Shown here in pieces: positions 44,475-55,089 of a DNA stretch of 64,000 bases (the first letter of the stretch is position 1; each line of letters begins with the position of its first letter). The stretch is from Rapana venosa (Eukaryota; Mollusca; Gastropoda; Neogastropoda; Muricidae). Position numbers and translations under genes: made by a program. Under the pieces are notes generated by a model. It was not told the DNA's origin, did no database searches, and saw nothing but the letters and a program-made list of their open reading frames with translations. Where the stretch lies: assembly GCA_028751875.1 (NCBI GenBank), contig CM054153.1:19623953-19687952 (forward strand), given 5' to 3'.

Positions 44475-45767
44475 TTATATATTATATGTAATTACAGTAA
44501 AGATTTTACAGGTGAAGAATATATGACTTCAGCAACTGACACTATGAATTGCTGAGAGATATATATATCTCCTGATGTGATACCATCATTCTGCTCAGTT
44601 TGAAGTTCTGATGCATGTTTATTTTAAAAAAAAGAAAAGAAAATCACCACTACCACCACCACCACAACATCCACCACCACCACTCCAACGACAACCACCA
44701 CAACCACTCAACCACCACAACCACCACACCACAACCCACAACCTCAACCACAACCTCAACCACCACCACCACCACCACCACCACCACCACCACCACCACC
44801 ACCACCACCACCCCAACCTCTAACGACCTCTTAAACATCCACCACCATCACCCCAACGACGACAATGACGACGACCACGACGACCACCACACCACCACTC
44901 AACCACCACCACAACCACCACCACACTCAACCACCACCACCACCACCACCACCACCACCACCACCACCACCACCACCACACCCCCACCCACCCAACCACC
45001 ACTCAACCACCACAACACTCAACCACCTCAACCACCACTACCACCACCAACCAATCAACCAACCACCACATACACACTCTGCAGACTCAGCAGCTAGCAC
45101 AAGGGCAAGGACCGAAGGACGTGCCTCTGGTGACCGCCTGCCTCCATGGGCATCTGGAGGTGGTGCAGAACCTGGTGGAGAAGTGCCACACTCCGGTGAA
45201 CACCTGCGGCGACGTCACCATCGAAGGAGAAGAGTATCAGGGCGTTCCCGCGCTCTGGGCTGCCGTGGAGAGCGGGAACGAGCCCTTAGTTCGGTGAGTT
45301 CCTTGCTGCTTCTCCTGTGGAATTATAGGTTGGTAGGTAGGTAGGGATAGCTCAGTGGTCGGAGCACTCGCTTTCCCCCAGCCAAAGTTAAGCAGCTGTC
45401 GAGCGTGGTTACCAGTTGGATGGGGTGACCGTTTGCGCCGCGCCTTGGCTTCAGTACAGTTCCCACCAGCTGTAAATGGGTACCTGCCCTCTTTAGGGTC
45501 AGGGAAGGTTAAAGCAGCGAGGGAGGAGAGGAGATGGGCGCCGCTGCCCTCAATATGCTGGCCCCTAAAGAAGTGACGTCTCTGACGCCTCGCTCCCTTA
45601 CGACCTTATAGGTTATGGGACTCCTTTACCTTTTTTAGGTAGGTGGGTGGGTAGGTGGGTGGGTAGGTAGGTAGGTGGGTGGGTAGGTGGGTAGGTAGGT
45701 AGATAGTTAGGTAGGTTCGTCAGTTCATTGTTAATATCCTAAAAGTGATACTGACTAAGGCGACATT

Positions 45768-45809
<42 letters not shown>

Positions 45810-45835
45810 TTGTGTGTGTGTGTGTTTGTGTGTGT

Positions 45836-45872
<37 letters not shown>

Positions 45873-46506
45873 TGTGTGTGTGCGTGCCCCGCGCGCACTT
45901 TCCTGGCAAATAACCAGAGGTGATTTTAAATTAAAAAAAAAATTCACAACAGCAACGTTAAAATTATTTTTAAAAATTCTTTTATATCGAGGATAATGGA
46001 ATAAGCACTTATGTGCTTTTTTTTTTACATCCAGTCCCCGTGTGTATGCGGTTTTGTAAATTCTGTCATCTGTTCCCACTGGCACACGATGGCCTACTCT
46101 TACGAAAAGCGGAACAGGATTTAACGTGTGCGCAAAAGAAAGAAGACAACCAATCCATCAAATAGCTGTCACAGTAAGAATAAACGTGCTTTAAAAATAT
46201 TATTTATTATTATTATTTTTTACTCCCTACCTTCGTCGTTATTCATATCTATATAACAAGTAAAAAGTCATCAGTTTTTTTTCTTCTATTTATTCATTTG
46301 TTGTTGTTGAAAGGCAAACATAGAAACAAACGGGCAGTAAACAGACGAACTGAACTGAGAAGACAAACCTCAGCAAATTTTTATCAACACAGTTACATCT
46401 AGAAATATTGGGCTCACTGATCTGATGTTTTATCTCCACTGCTACAAACACACCGACAGACAGACAGCCAGCCAGACAAATTGGGCACACAGATCAAGAA
46501 ATAGAC

Positions 46507-46541
<35 letters not shown>

Positions 46542-48272
46542 CAAACCGACAGACAGACAAAACTAAACAGACATGAACAAAGTAGAGGTACAACGGAAAA
46601 GTGGGACTAAAAAAAAAAGTCTCCAACATTATTTTCAAACAGCAAAACAGAAAAGTTTTCAACATTATTTTCACACAGCAAAACAGAAAATAACACTATT
46701 CCTATATCGGATTCAGGTATTTAGTACAACATGGAGCAAATGTCAACAAACGTGTGCCGCTACGTGTCGCTGTCTTCCACGGTCACGTGGCCATCTCGCA
46801 GTTTTTGTTGGAAAACGGAGCAGACGTCAATGGAGTAAATCCAAAGGGACATTCTGTTCTAATGAATTCTTGCCAAAATGGTTCCAACTTCACAGAAATT
46901 GTGAGGCAACTGCTACAAAAAGATGCAGATGTAAATTATGTCGATCCACTCAAAGGTGAGGATATAAATATTTTAGGTTTTTGATGAATATTTCGCCAAC
47001 AGTTTGTTGAATTCAACTTGAAATTTAAAGTCCTTTTCTGTTGTCATTTGCACTTTCACTGTCGCACTTGTACATCGTATTTTCTTTCTTTTCTCATTTG
47101 CGTGTTATTGTCTTAGTGTAAATTAATCTGGGTATGTTTTGAACAAAATCTTTTCCTTAAAAGTCGGGGATTTTTTGTCTTGTTGCTGCAGTTAGGTTCA
47201 CCATGTATACTGAGAGTGTGTTTATGTGATTTTAGTATTAGGTTCTGAATACGAATGAGTCTTTTGTTAGACGTTTTGAATGTTCCCTTCCAAGTGTGTG
47301 TGTGTTGTTGTGTGTTTTCAGTTGTGCCCCAAAGAAAATTCCATGTTGTGAATGCGTGTGAACCTGGAGTGGTGTTTTCTATGTATGTATCTTATGTTGC
47401 GAGTATTACCCTACCTTTACGAATATGTGCATGAATGTCAGTTGTTTTAGACGGCTTTGTGTGTGTGTGTGTCAAGTGTGTGTGTGTGTGTGTGTTAGTG
47501 TGTGTGTGCTGTGTGTGTGATGGGTGTGTGTGGTGTGTTTGTGTGTTTGTGGTTAATCAAGTTCAAGTCAAATTTATTTCAGATGTACATTGAATAAGCA
47601 TGTATTGCTTTTTTTATACAGCATTACTAAGAAAAATTAGATTATCTGAATCTACATGTCAGATGTTGTGTGTGGTTGTTGTGTGTGTGTGTGTGTGTGT
47701 GTGGTGGTGCGCGCGTGCGTGCGTGCGTGCTGTGGCGTGCGTGTGTGTGTGTGTGTGTGTGTGTTTTGTGGTATATGCTGGATGGTTAACGAAGTTCTGT
47801 CGGGTTGCTAATTGTCAAAGTATAATCAGGTTGACAGTTATCACAGCAGTTCAGGTTGCTGTTTATCAAGGTTGCATTCAGTTTGCTACTTATCAAGGTA
47901 AATTAATGGAACTAGTTGTGAAAGTATACATTCTTTCGACGCCTGGCTTTATTTATTTATTTAATTTATTTTTTATTTTATTGTTTTATATCGAGGATAA
48001 TGGAATAAGCACTTTAACATGCTGTGACACAAATAAGGCTTTCGTTGATTAAGAAGTGAGTGCTTGCAGGTAAATTTTCGTGGCAGAAGCCGACAATGGA
48101 ATTGACAGTGTTCTCATTGACCTTGACGACTATGGCCATGTTTCTGTTTCAAATTTTATATGTCTGTAGATTAAGAAAAAAAAGCATCCTTTTTATTGTA
48201 CAAGAGATTGTCTTTCAGTTTGACATTGGACTGTACATGTAGTGATTTGTTTGCTTCACAAAATTGGGCGCT

Positions 48273-48317
<45 letters not shown>

Positions 48318-49108
48318 TTCTTCTTCTTCTTCTTCTTCTTCTTCTTCTTCTTCTTCTTCTTCTTCTTCTGCTCCCCCTCCTCCTCCTCCTCCTACTCCTC
48401 ATCGTCGTCATCATCATCGTCGTCGTTGTTGATGTTGTTATTGTTATTATTATTATTATTGACGAGTCTTTTAGCTTTATTTGGGTTTTGTTTTTGTTTT
48501 TTTGTGCAGACGTGATAGAAACATTATTGTTTGTTTGATTGGTTAGCACACCATAAGCTACAAGCTTGTTGTTGCTATGATTCGAAAATGCTGTTTGTTT
48601 TCAATGCTTATACTCATTTCTGAATAAAAACTATCTAAACCAGTTGATTGTTTTTATTTATTCAAAGTCTACTCAATCAAACTGATTTTTGATAGTATAG
48701 TTCTATGAATCATAGAAATGACTAATAATTAATTTTGTGATAAAAGAGTTGTTTTTATTTATTTATTTTGTTATTTTATATTTAATTCACGGCAGATTTC
48801 TCTACGTGAAAGTCGGACCGCTCTCCCCGGGGAGAGCGCGTCGCCGCAAGAGCAGCGCCACCCATTATTTTCTTTTCTTTTTCCTGTCTGCAACTGTATT
48901 TGTTTCCCTACCAGAGTGGCTTTTTTTCTACAGAATTTTGCCAGGGACAACTCCCTTGTTGCCGTGGGTTATTTTACGTGCGTTAAATAAGTATGTGTAA
49001 CACACGGGACCTCGGTTTATTGTCTCATTCGAAAGACTAGCGCCCAGACCACCACACATGGTCTAATGGACGGGGGAAACTTTTCGGGCCCAAACGGGAT
49101 TCGTAAGT

Positions 49109-49145
<37 letters not shown>

Positions 49146-49146
49146 G

Positions 49147-49214
<68 letters not shown>

Positions 49215-49283
49215 TGTGTATTTTCTCCGATTTAACGTCTTTTCACAAATAGTCATATTAAGCGTGCGTGCGTGCGCGCGCGC

Positions 49284-49334
<51 letters not shown>

Positions 49335-49660
49335 CGCGCGCGCGCGTGTGTGTTCATTTATTTTATTTTATTTTATTTTATTCTTTTATATCGAGGATAA
49401 TGGAATAAACACTTATATGCTTTTTTTACATCCAGTCCCTGTGTGTATGCAGTTTTTTGCAAATTCTGTCATCTGTTCCCACCGTGTGTGTGCGTGTTCG
49501 TGCGCGCGCGCGCGTGTGCGTACGTGCGTACGTGCAACCCTGTAAACTTTGTTTTTGCATGCACGCGTGTGTAGCTGTGAAATATTCACCTCCATGGTAG
49601 CGCCAAAAGCTTTGATTTGTTGCTTTACAAGATTCAGCGCTATATAAATTCCATACATTA

Positions 49661-49692
<32 letters not shown>

Positions 49693-52600
49693 TATTATTA
49701 TTAAAATCCGACAACTCCTATCCATGTCCGCAGGCGAAACGGCTCTACACGAAGCGGCTCGGTGCGGAGCAGTGGAGACAGGGAAACTCCTGATAGCCCA
49801 GGGAGCTTCCATCACCCGCAACAGGTACGGGGAAACGCCTCTGCTAGTGGCCGCCCTGGAACGCAAAGACGACTTCGTCAAGTTCCTCCTGAACACTCCG
49901 GACTTCAGCCGGGATGACCAAGCGGATGCCCTGGAGCTTCTGGGCACGTCCTACTTGCTGGAGGAGAAGAGCGACCGTTGTCTGGACCTCTGGGAACGGG
50001 CCATGACGTTGAGATACGAGCCTGGCAAACCGGTGGCCGAAAAACGGAAGGCGGACGAGACGGTGAGTTGGAGCAGGCTGGATCCCCGAAGTCGGAATAA
50101 TAATAATAATAATAATAAAAAAATGGAACTTATAGCGCTATATCTTGCAAAGACATATCAAGCGCATGCATTCAACCTAATCTTACACAGTCATGCAATC
50201 AATGATAGATAATCAATAGTTTAAACAAACAGATATTTACAAACATGGTGCGCTGCAGACAAAATCTATGAAATAAAATTTCATTAGTCAAATGTTTTTC
50301 AAAAGCACACACACACTCACACAGGTCGTATACTTTAGCAGGGTGATAGGACATGGGTTAGTGAAGGTGGGATAGCTCGGATATGAAACAGGAGGGGGGA
50401 AATCTTAGGTTTGAAATAAATATGTCTTGAGGAATGCGACTACCTGAATTGTGGATTGAAATATCGGTCGCGTACGCAAAATTTCACCAGTGGTAAACCT
50501 CGGAGTTGTAGCTGAGGTACGTCAAAAAAAAAAAAAAGATTGAACATTGAACAGTGCAACCAGCCGGCTGTAGAGTATACGTTTCAGTCCAGTCCAGTCC
50601 AGTCATCATTGTTTAAAGCCCCGCCGACCACAGAGGCCATATCAGGGCTTTCAGTATATGTCAAATCATTCAGCCAGTTACAGAGTCAACGTTATAGTAA
50701 ATCTGAAATCATTTAGCCAGCTGAAGGGTCAGGGAAGACTAAAATCTCTTCTGATTTAGCGAGGCTCAGTTATTTTGCATGCTTTTGTCGGTAATTGGTT
50801 ATCTCCCACACTCTGATACAGAACTGTTGGTGGGATTTATAGTATTCTTTGCGGATATCTGCGACACAAATTATCAGAAGGTGAAAAACCAAAAGAAAAG
50901 TGAGGTCAACTTTTTGTTCTTGATTTTTAAAAATTTTATCATATCAAAATTGAAATTCACAGGTCGTAAGCCGCATCCAAATTCAGTGTATGTATGTCTT
51001 TGATTAAAATCAGATTTACGTGAATTTGATGTCAGCTAGAGTGTTTAGCATTGTACTCCATCTATGCACTTTGAATGTATTAATAATAATAATAATAAAT
51101 GGAATTTATAGCGCTATATCTTGCAGAGACAAATCAAAGCGCTTGCACTCAACTCATTCTTACACAGTCATACAAACGGTAACAAATAATAGTTTCAACA
51201 AGTCCAAATGTGTACACAGACACACACACTGGCAGGGCGATAGAATCTCGGCTGTTGAAGGCAACTGTAGTACACTCATTTTCCTGTTCAGCAAATATGG
51301 GTTTGTAGCGAGCACTGTGAGAAAAGCATCAGTAAACTGAACGCATTTCTTGTGGTCTGGGCAAGGGTAGAGTTTAAAAGATGGGGAATTAACGAGATGG
51401 TAACTTGGTCAAGGGATAAATTATGCTGTATTTTCTTTCTGATCGAAATTTGGCGAAAGAAGTATTAGTTGCTTGATTTAAAAGAGAAGGCTAAACCACC
51501 ATATACTTTCTCTGATTTGGTTACTACATCTGGGTCTAACTGTTGAACAGTGTCCAGAAAAAAATAATCTACGTGTTTCATCACGCATGCATGCATGCAC
51601 GTAGGCCTATATATGTATGTATGTATGCATGCAAGTATGCATGCATGTATGTATGTATGTATGTATGTATGTATGTATGTATGTATGTATGTATGTATGC
51701 ATGCAAGTATGTATGTATGCACGTATGCACGTATGTACGTATGTACGTATGTATGCATGCACGCATGTACGTCTGTACGTCTGTCTGTATGTATGTATGT
51801 ATGTATGCATGTTTGTCTGTATATATGTATATATGTCTGTATGTCTGTCTGTCTGTCTGTCTATATTTATGTATGTATGTATGTGCTCTGCTCGGTCTTG
51901 ATGAGCTTGTTTAGGGTGTTGGTTGCATGTTTACTGCTTCACCTATAATTCTGCTTTGTTCCAAAATCCAACTGTATTTCGCTTCATTCATTTATTGCAT
52001 GATTTCACTGTTTATTTCGTGGTGGTTCGATGCTTTTGTTCTTTGGAGTTTGAGTTTCCTGCTTTTATCACAGCGGTCCAAGTTAATGTCAGTGTTCCAT
52101 GGCTGCGTCTTGTTTGACTTCCCAGCATTTTTCCTACTGTCTCTAAACGACTTGAAGCTGTTAGGAAGAGTGATGGAATTCACAGCGTTCACTGCTGCAG
52201 TTTCTTCTTCTTCTTTTCTCGTCTGCTTTACACCGTCACATGTGTCTGTGGAAAAAACCCACCAATGGCATGTCCTTTCCAGCTCCTCTCGTGGGCCGTA
52301 CAGCTTGGTTTGCAGGGTTATCACCGTCGACCACACCATCTTTTCCTCAGGATGCTGTATAGCGTGTACCTTTGCAGGATGTGCTCGCCAGTCTGGTTTC
52401 CTTTATCACAGGCACACAGGGGAGAAGGACAGTGTTGCAGTATTCCTCCCTACTATCTTAGCTTGGGAGGCTGAGTTTTTTTTTTTTTTTTGTGGTCTTT
52501 CAGCTTCTTCAGATGGAACTTGATGCAAGTACTTGGCTGCATCGATGGTTTTTCCTCAGTTTTATGTTCATAGAAATAAACACTAAATCGTGATTACTGC

Positions 52601-54043
52601 CAGTGACAGTTTCAGGGAATGTTCTTGCCCGAGCAGTGTTTATGCTAGACCTGAAGCGTTATGGTGTCAAAACAGAATCTGTTTGGTTATGAACCAACCC
52701 ATTAGAAGCATGCCAGGTGGCTAATTCTGGATGGTTTGTTGGAGTAAAAGGTGGTGGTAAGGAAGGATATGTAGTTGGTAAATATGAAAATAACAGCAAA
52801 ACCCAGAAGAAATAGCTCTCTGACATTTGTTTCTGCTATGGCAAACGTCCCCACCATTCCAGCCCAAAGTTGGTATGCATCAAGACCAACCTTGGCATTC
52901 AAGTCTCCATGGACTATGGTGATATCTTTCTTGGGCGGTATTTTGTCCATGGTGTTTTCAAGTTGTTGGTAAAACTCTTTTTACTTTGTCTTCATCGCTG
53001 TGGTCTAAGGTAGATGCTGTTCCCCCTCTTTGTCAGCTGCTCATGCTCTGCTAGTACTTGGATAATGGCGGTATGAATCTCTTAGCTAGTCAGCCAGCCA
53101 AGCAGCAGGCCCAGTCATTGAACAAGCATCTCAGTCACATACCGACGTGTGAAGCAAGCAGTGACTCAGTCAAACCCCCTGTCAGTCAGTAATAAGCCAG
53201 TCTCGGTCAACCTTTTAAGTCAGTTGGTAATTCCAGGTGGCTGCCTATGGACACGCAGAGGAGGCACAGACCATGAAGTGCCTGCAGAGGTTGAGGAGAC
53301 CGGGCAGTCAGAGCCAGCTGACCGTCCAGAACCTGCTGGTCAGGGAGCGCGTGCTGGGCAAGGAGAACCCGGACACCACCTACATCATCAAGCTGACCGC
53401 GGGCATTCACGCAGACAAGCACGACCACACCCACGCCATCCACCTCCTCCTCCACACCTTAGACAATATCAAGGGTCTCTTCCCCTTCGACACCCACACT
53501 CTAGGCGTGTACGAACTTTTGCTGGGCATCATGGTCGAGAGTGAGGAGAGTGACACCAAGATGCCCTTTTCCCTGCTACTGCAACCTTTGATGCACGTGC
53601 TGTCGGATTTCCAGCGCGGGGAAGAGGCACAGAAGGAGGAGAAGAACGAAACGTGTTTGGAGATGCGTCAGAACTTGTTGAAGATCGTCCTGCACATGAT
53701 CAGTCTCCTGTACGAGGCCCGGCCAAGAAGAGCTCAGCCTGAAGAGGGCACACAGTTTTCACAAGCGGTGTCGGGGTTTGCGAAGACAGGGGTGCGGGGA
53801 AAGGGAGGGAATACACTGCTCCACATGGCCTGTGAAGCCGACACTACCAACTTCGACACGAGTGACGTCCCCTACAACGGTTACCGGTTCCCCTCTTTGT
53901 CAGCTGTTCGCCCTCTGTTAGAGGCTGGCTGTGACGTCACTGCTCAAAACGAGGCTGGACAGACGGCGCTGCAAGTAGTGCGGAAGGAGAAGGGGGATAA
54001 TGCTGAGATTATTCGACTGTTAATGGAAGCTGGGTCAGCTTAG
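42654..54043 (+). CDS. fem1: FEM1-like ankyrin protein (five exons, 573 aa)
   Basis: Exons are 42654-42791, 45085-45293, 46717-46955, 49734-50062 and 53237-54043. Junction phases 0, 2, 1, 0 are all consistent and sum to 1722 nt. Ankyrin repeats fill residues of about 20-250 ([74 protein letters not shown]). The FEM1 signature [11 protein letters not shown] follows (260-270), then a TPR-like helical middle ([20 protein letters not shown], about 337-356) and two C-terminal ankyrins ([16 protein letters not shown]). FEM1 proteins are substrate receptors of CUL2 ubiquitin ligases that read C-degrons. Here the protein stops after the last ankyrin, without the SLKCLAARAV-type BC box and Cul2 box. 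It looks nearer FEM1B than FEM1A/C, but paralogy is uncertain. An acceptor-like TTTCAG before the ATG hints at an upstream 5' UTR exon. Confidence 0.9.
42779..43802 (+). repeat. Minisatellite built from the FEM1 exon 1 / intron 1 donor boundary
   Basis: About 28 units, mostly 37-40 bp, late units about 29-30 bp. Unit pattern: GAGGAAAATGTAYGTAAGTG then TATGTGTGCAACATCATTA. The first unit includes the last 13 coding bases of exon 1 and the real donor. At least 15 units keep a GTAAGT or GTGAGT core. A higher-order pattern (CAAATTCRTTAGAGG next to ACCTAAGTGTATGTGCAATA) recurs near 43067 and 43370. Confidence 0.95.
43868..43960 (+). mobile_element. tRNA-like SINE head fragment
   Basis: CATAAGTCGTGGGTTCGAAT gives an excellent B box (GGGTTCGAATCTC near 43919), but the A-box and acceptor stem are not convincing, so a functional tRNA is unlikely. 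Confidence 0.5.
44437..44490. repeat. (TA)n microsatellite
   Basis: TA run followed by ATTATATATTATATG. Confidence 0.95.
44640..45066 (+). repeat. (CCA)n array running up to the FEM1 exon 2 acceptor
   Basis: About 420 bp of CCA/CAA/CCG-type triplets, lacking T over long stretches on the sense strand. It ends about 18 nt before the exon 2 acceptor. Confidence 0.97.
45085..45293 (+). CDS. fem1: FEM1-like exon 2
   Basis: Acceptor ACACACTCTGCAG|ACTCAG, donor TTCG|GTGAGT; phase 0 in, phase 2 out. It encodes [20 protein letters not shown] through [18 protein letters not shown]. Confidence 0.92.
45343..45637 (+). mobile_element. SINE family A, best-preserved copy
   Basis: It starts with GGGATAGCTCAGTGGTCGGA, a clear tRNA A box. 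The body contains GTAAATGGGTACCTGCCCTC and CTTTAGGGTCAGGGAAGG, and it ends TTATGGGACTCCTTTACC. It lies 50 bp inside FEM1 intron 2, in sense orientation. Confidence 0.92.
45638..45718. repeat. (GGTA/GGTG)n microsatellite
   Basis: G/T/A tetranucleotide run directly after the SINE-A tail. Confidence 0.95.
45767..45892. repeat. (GT)n microsatellite
   Basis: Long GT run with CGCG and TTTG interruptions. Confidence 0.97.
45968..46135 (-). mobile_element. SINE family B tail/body fragment
   Basis: TTTTATATCGAGGATAATGG to CGGAACAGGATTTAACGTGT; head missing. Confidence 0.88.
46717..46955 (+). CDS. fem1: FEM1-like exon 3
   Basis: Acceptor ATCGGATTCAG|GTATTT, donor CAAAG|GTGAGG; phase 2 in, phase 1 out. 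It encodes [40 protein letters not shown] and [15 protein letters not shown] ankyrins. It is AT-richer than the other exons. Confidence 0.92.
47968..48018 (-). mobile_element. SINE family B tail fragment
   Basis: TTTTATATCGAGGATAATGG and AATAAGCACTTTAACATG; only the last about 45 bp are present. Confidence 0.8.
48275..48462. repeat. (CAT)n(CTT)n(CTC)n trinucleotide block
   Basis: CAT units pass into CTT units, then CTC, CGT and TTA units. The frames through it are low-complexity artefacts. Confidence 0.95.
48780..49098 (-). mobile_element. SINE family C body
   Basis: Reverse complement matches 61820-62160: GCTCTCCCCGGGGAGAGC palindrome (near 48820), AAAATTTTGCC.../GGGACAACTC segment, GTTTATTGTCTCATTCGAAAG core, and GGTCTGGGCGCTAGTCTTTC. 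The 3' tail is missing. Confidence 0.88.
49106..49217. repeat. (GT)n(GTGC)n microsatellite
   Basis: GT run then about 18 GTGC units. Confidence 0.97.
49263..49352. repeat. (GC)n/(GT)n alternating array
   Basis: Alternating purine-pyrimidine GC and GT runs of about 85 bp. Confidence 0.95.
49372..49485 (-). mobile_element. SINE family B tail fragment
   Basis: TTTTATATCGAGGATAATGG, TTACATCCAGTCCCTGTGTG, TCATCTGTTCCCACC. Confidence 0.88.
49605..49703 (+). mobile_element. SINE family C tail, sense, upstream of FEM1 exon 4
   Basis: TTGATTTGTTGCTTTACAAG, ATTCAGCGCTATATAAATTC then (ATT)n; ends about 30 nt before the exon. Confidence 0.9.
49734..50062 (+). CDS. fem1: FEM1-like exon 4
   Basis: Acceptor CCATGTCCGCAG|GCGAAA, donor GAGACG|GTGAGT; phase 1 in, phase 0 out. 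It encodes two ankyrins and the FEM1 hallmark [16 protein letters not shown] with [13 protein letters not shown]-rich. Confidence 0.93.
50096..50215 (-). mobile_element. SINE family C tail, antisense, downstream of FEM1 exon 4
   Basis: (AAT)n, then ATGGAACTTATAGCGCTATA, TCTTGCAAAGACATATCA. It begins about 34 nt after the donor. Confidence 0.88.
50437..50535 (+). repeat. Short hairpin repeat (family E), copy 5
   Basis: GAATGCGACTACCTGAATTG, GTACGCAAAATTTCACCAGT, AACCTCGGAGTTGTAGCTGA; followed by an A run. Confidence 0.75.
50575..50725 (+). repeat. Dispersed repeat family G, copy 1
   Basis: (CAGTC)n, then AAGCCCCGCCGACCACAGAG and ATATCAGGGCTTTCAG; related to 58803-58882. Confidence 0.6.
51074..51205 (-). 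mobile_element. SINE family C tail variant
   Basis: (AAT)n, ATGGAATTTATAGCGCTATA, TTGCAGAGACAAATCAAAGC, TTACACAGTCATACAA; closest to the 50096 copy. Confidence 0.85.
51585..51885. repeat. (GTAT)n-rich tetranucleotide block
   Basis: About 300 bp of GTAT, GCAT, GTAC and GTCT tetranucleotides. Confidence 0.95.
51960..53010 (-). mobile_element. Decayed RTE-type LINE (endonuclease and linker) in FEM1 intron 4
   Basis: On minus: [20 protein letters not shown] (near 52940) and [14 protein letters not shown] match the endonuclease of the 6.9 kb LINE. Further on, [20 protein letters not shown] (near 52100) matches its linker KKQPWVTNEVLDLCDKRREL. No RT follows, so the copy is broken on both sides. 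Confidence 0.8.
53237..54043 (+). CDS. fem1: FEM1-like exon 5 with stop
   Basis: Acceptor TAATTCCAG|GTGGCT, phase 0; TAG at 54041-54043. It encodes the helical middle ([32 protein letters not shown]) and the last ankyrins ([26 protein letters not shown]), ending [10 protein letters not shown]-rich. Confidence 0.92.
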   Translation: MAAYGHAEEAQTMKCLQRLRRPGSQSQLTVQNLLVRERVLGKENPDTTYIIKLTAGIHADKHDHTHAIHLLLHTLDNIKGLFPFDTHTLGVYELLLGIMVESEESDTKMPFSLLLQPLMHVLSDFQRGEEAQKEEKNETCLEMRQNLLKIVLHMISLLYEARPRRAQPEEGTQFSQAVSGFAKTGVRGKGGNTLLHMACEADTTNFDTSDVPYNGYRFPSLSAVRPLLEAGCDVTAQNEAGQTALQVVRKEKGDNAEIIRLLMEAGSA

Positions 54044-54565
54044 TGTGACACTGGCTCGCAGTTGGACTAACATTTGTTTTGGTTTTCAGTGGATGTATAA
54101 TTTGGTGTACAATCACTAATTCTGCAATGATATAGGCTAGCTGTCCAAAGATAGCCAGAAGAAAAAACAACTGATGCACTCTTTTCAATGGCAAGCAGTG
54201 AAGCCTGATTCCAGATTTTTTTCCCTGTTCCATAGTTTTTGTGGACCCCCCAAAAAACAACAACAACCAAGCAACCTCCCCCCCCCCCCCCCGAAAACAA
54301 ACAAACAACAAACATAAAACAAAACAATAAGAAAATACCCCCCTAGGAAACTTGAGCCTGTAGGAATTTATTTAGCTGCTTTGTTTCCACTTAACCCCAT
54401 GCGTGTCAGGGCATCAAAATATCTGATCAGTTTTTTTTCTTAAAAAATTCCACAGACAAAAAAAGTGTTGAAAGTACTCCCAGCTTTGGGGGGGTCATTC
54501 GCTTCATGTCCTTTGTCCCTCTTTATCACTGGCCATCACTCTGAAACCATGAGTATATTTTTTGT
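54044..54565 (+). other. FEM1 3' UTR region and A/C tract
   Basis: It contains an A/C-only tract at about 54247-54330. No clear AATAAA signal was found before the next SINE. Confidence 0.45.
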
Positions 54566-54569
54566 TTAT

Positions 54570-54903
54570 TTTATTTTATTTATTCTTTTATATCGAGGAT
54601 AATGGAATAAGCACTCATGTGCTTTTTTACATCCAGTCCCCGTGTGTATGCGGTTTTGTAAATTTTGTCATCTGTTCCCACCGGCACACAATGGCCTACT
54701 CTTTCGAAAAGTGGAACAGGATTTAACGCGTGCGCAAGATGTTTTACATGCGTTCGCACACGGGGCCTCGGTTTATAGTCTCATCCGAAGGACTTTGACA
54801 TTCAGTTCGATTTTTTTGTCAAACTGGGAAGAAAGGGAATCGAACCTAGAACCTCACGGTTTACTTGTTGGCAGGCAAACGTCTTGACCATCCTGCCACC
54901 TTC
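54570..54903 (-). mobile_element. SINE family B1, near-complete
   Basis: From tail (TTTTATATCGAGGATAATGG) through core (TTTATAGTCTCATCCGAAGG) to tRNA head (CCATCCTGCCACCTTCCT). The head region around GGGAATCGAACC keeps the B box. Confidence 0.93.
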
Positions 54904-54942
54904 CTCCTTTCCTAGTATAGACTGAATGAGAAGCCTACATCA

Positions 54943-55010
54943 TCTTCTTCTTCGTCGAACGCTCAGGCAGCAGCTACTGTTGTCTGTCATATGAGCGAAA
55001 ATGCCTTGTG
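54943..55010 (+). repeat. Dispersed repeat family F, copy 2
   Basis: CTTCTTCTTCGTCGAACGCT then CAGGCAGCAGCTACTGTTG; see 38697. Confidence 0.6.
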
Positions 55011-55089
55011 TTGCTGCCGCTGACAAGTCAGGCCCAGGGCATCCGACTTCTGCTTGGGAGAGAGTTGTTATCTATTAAGTCTCTCTGGA

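Larger units (their letters stand above)
46956..49733 (+). other. FEM1 intron 3: repeats only
   Basis: Contains (GT)n at 47457-47545 and 47685-47765, SINE-B tail fragments, a trinucleotide block, a SINE-C copy and GT/GTGC arrays. No coding exon was recognised. Confidence 0.6.

Noticed and set aside
44615..45344. Pro/His/Thr-rich frames over the (CCA)n array
   Set aside because: Triplet-repeat artefact that runs into FEM1 exon 2 in wrong frames.
48196..48549. Poly-Ser, poly-Leu or poly-Arg frames at the CAT/CTT block
   Set aside because: Trinucleotide repeat; no flanking coding signal.
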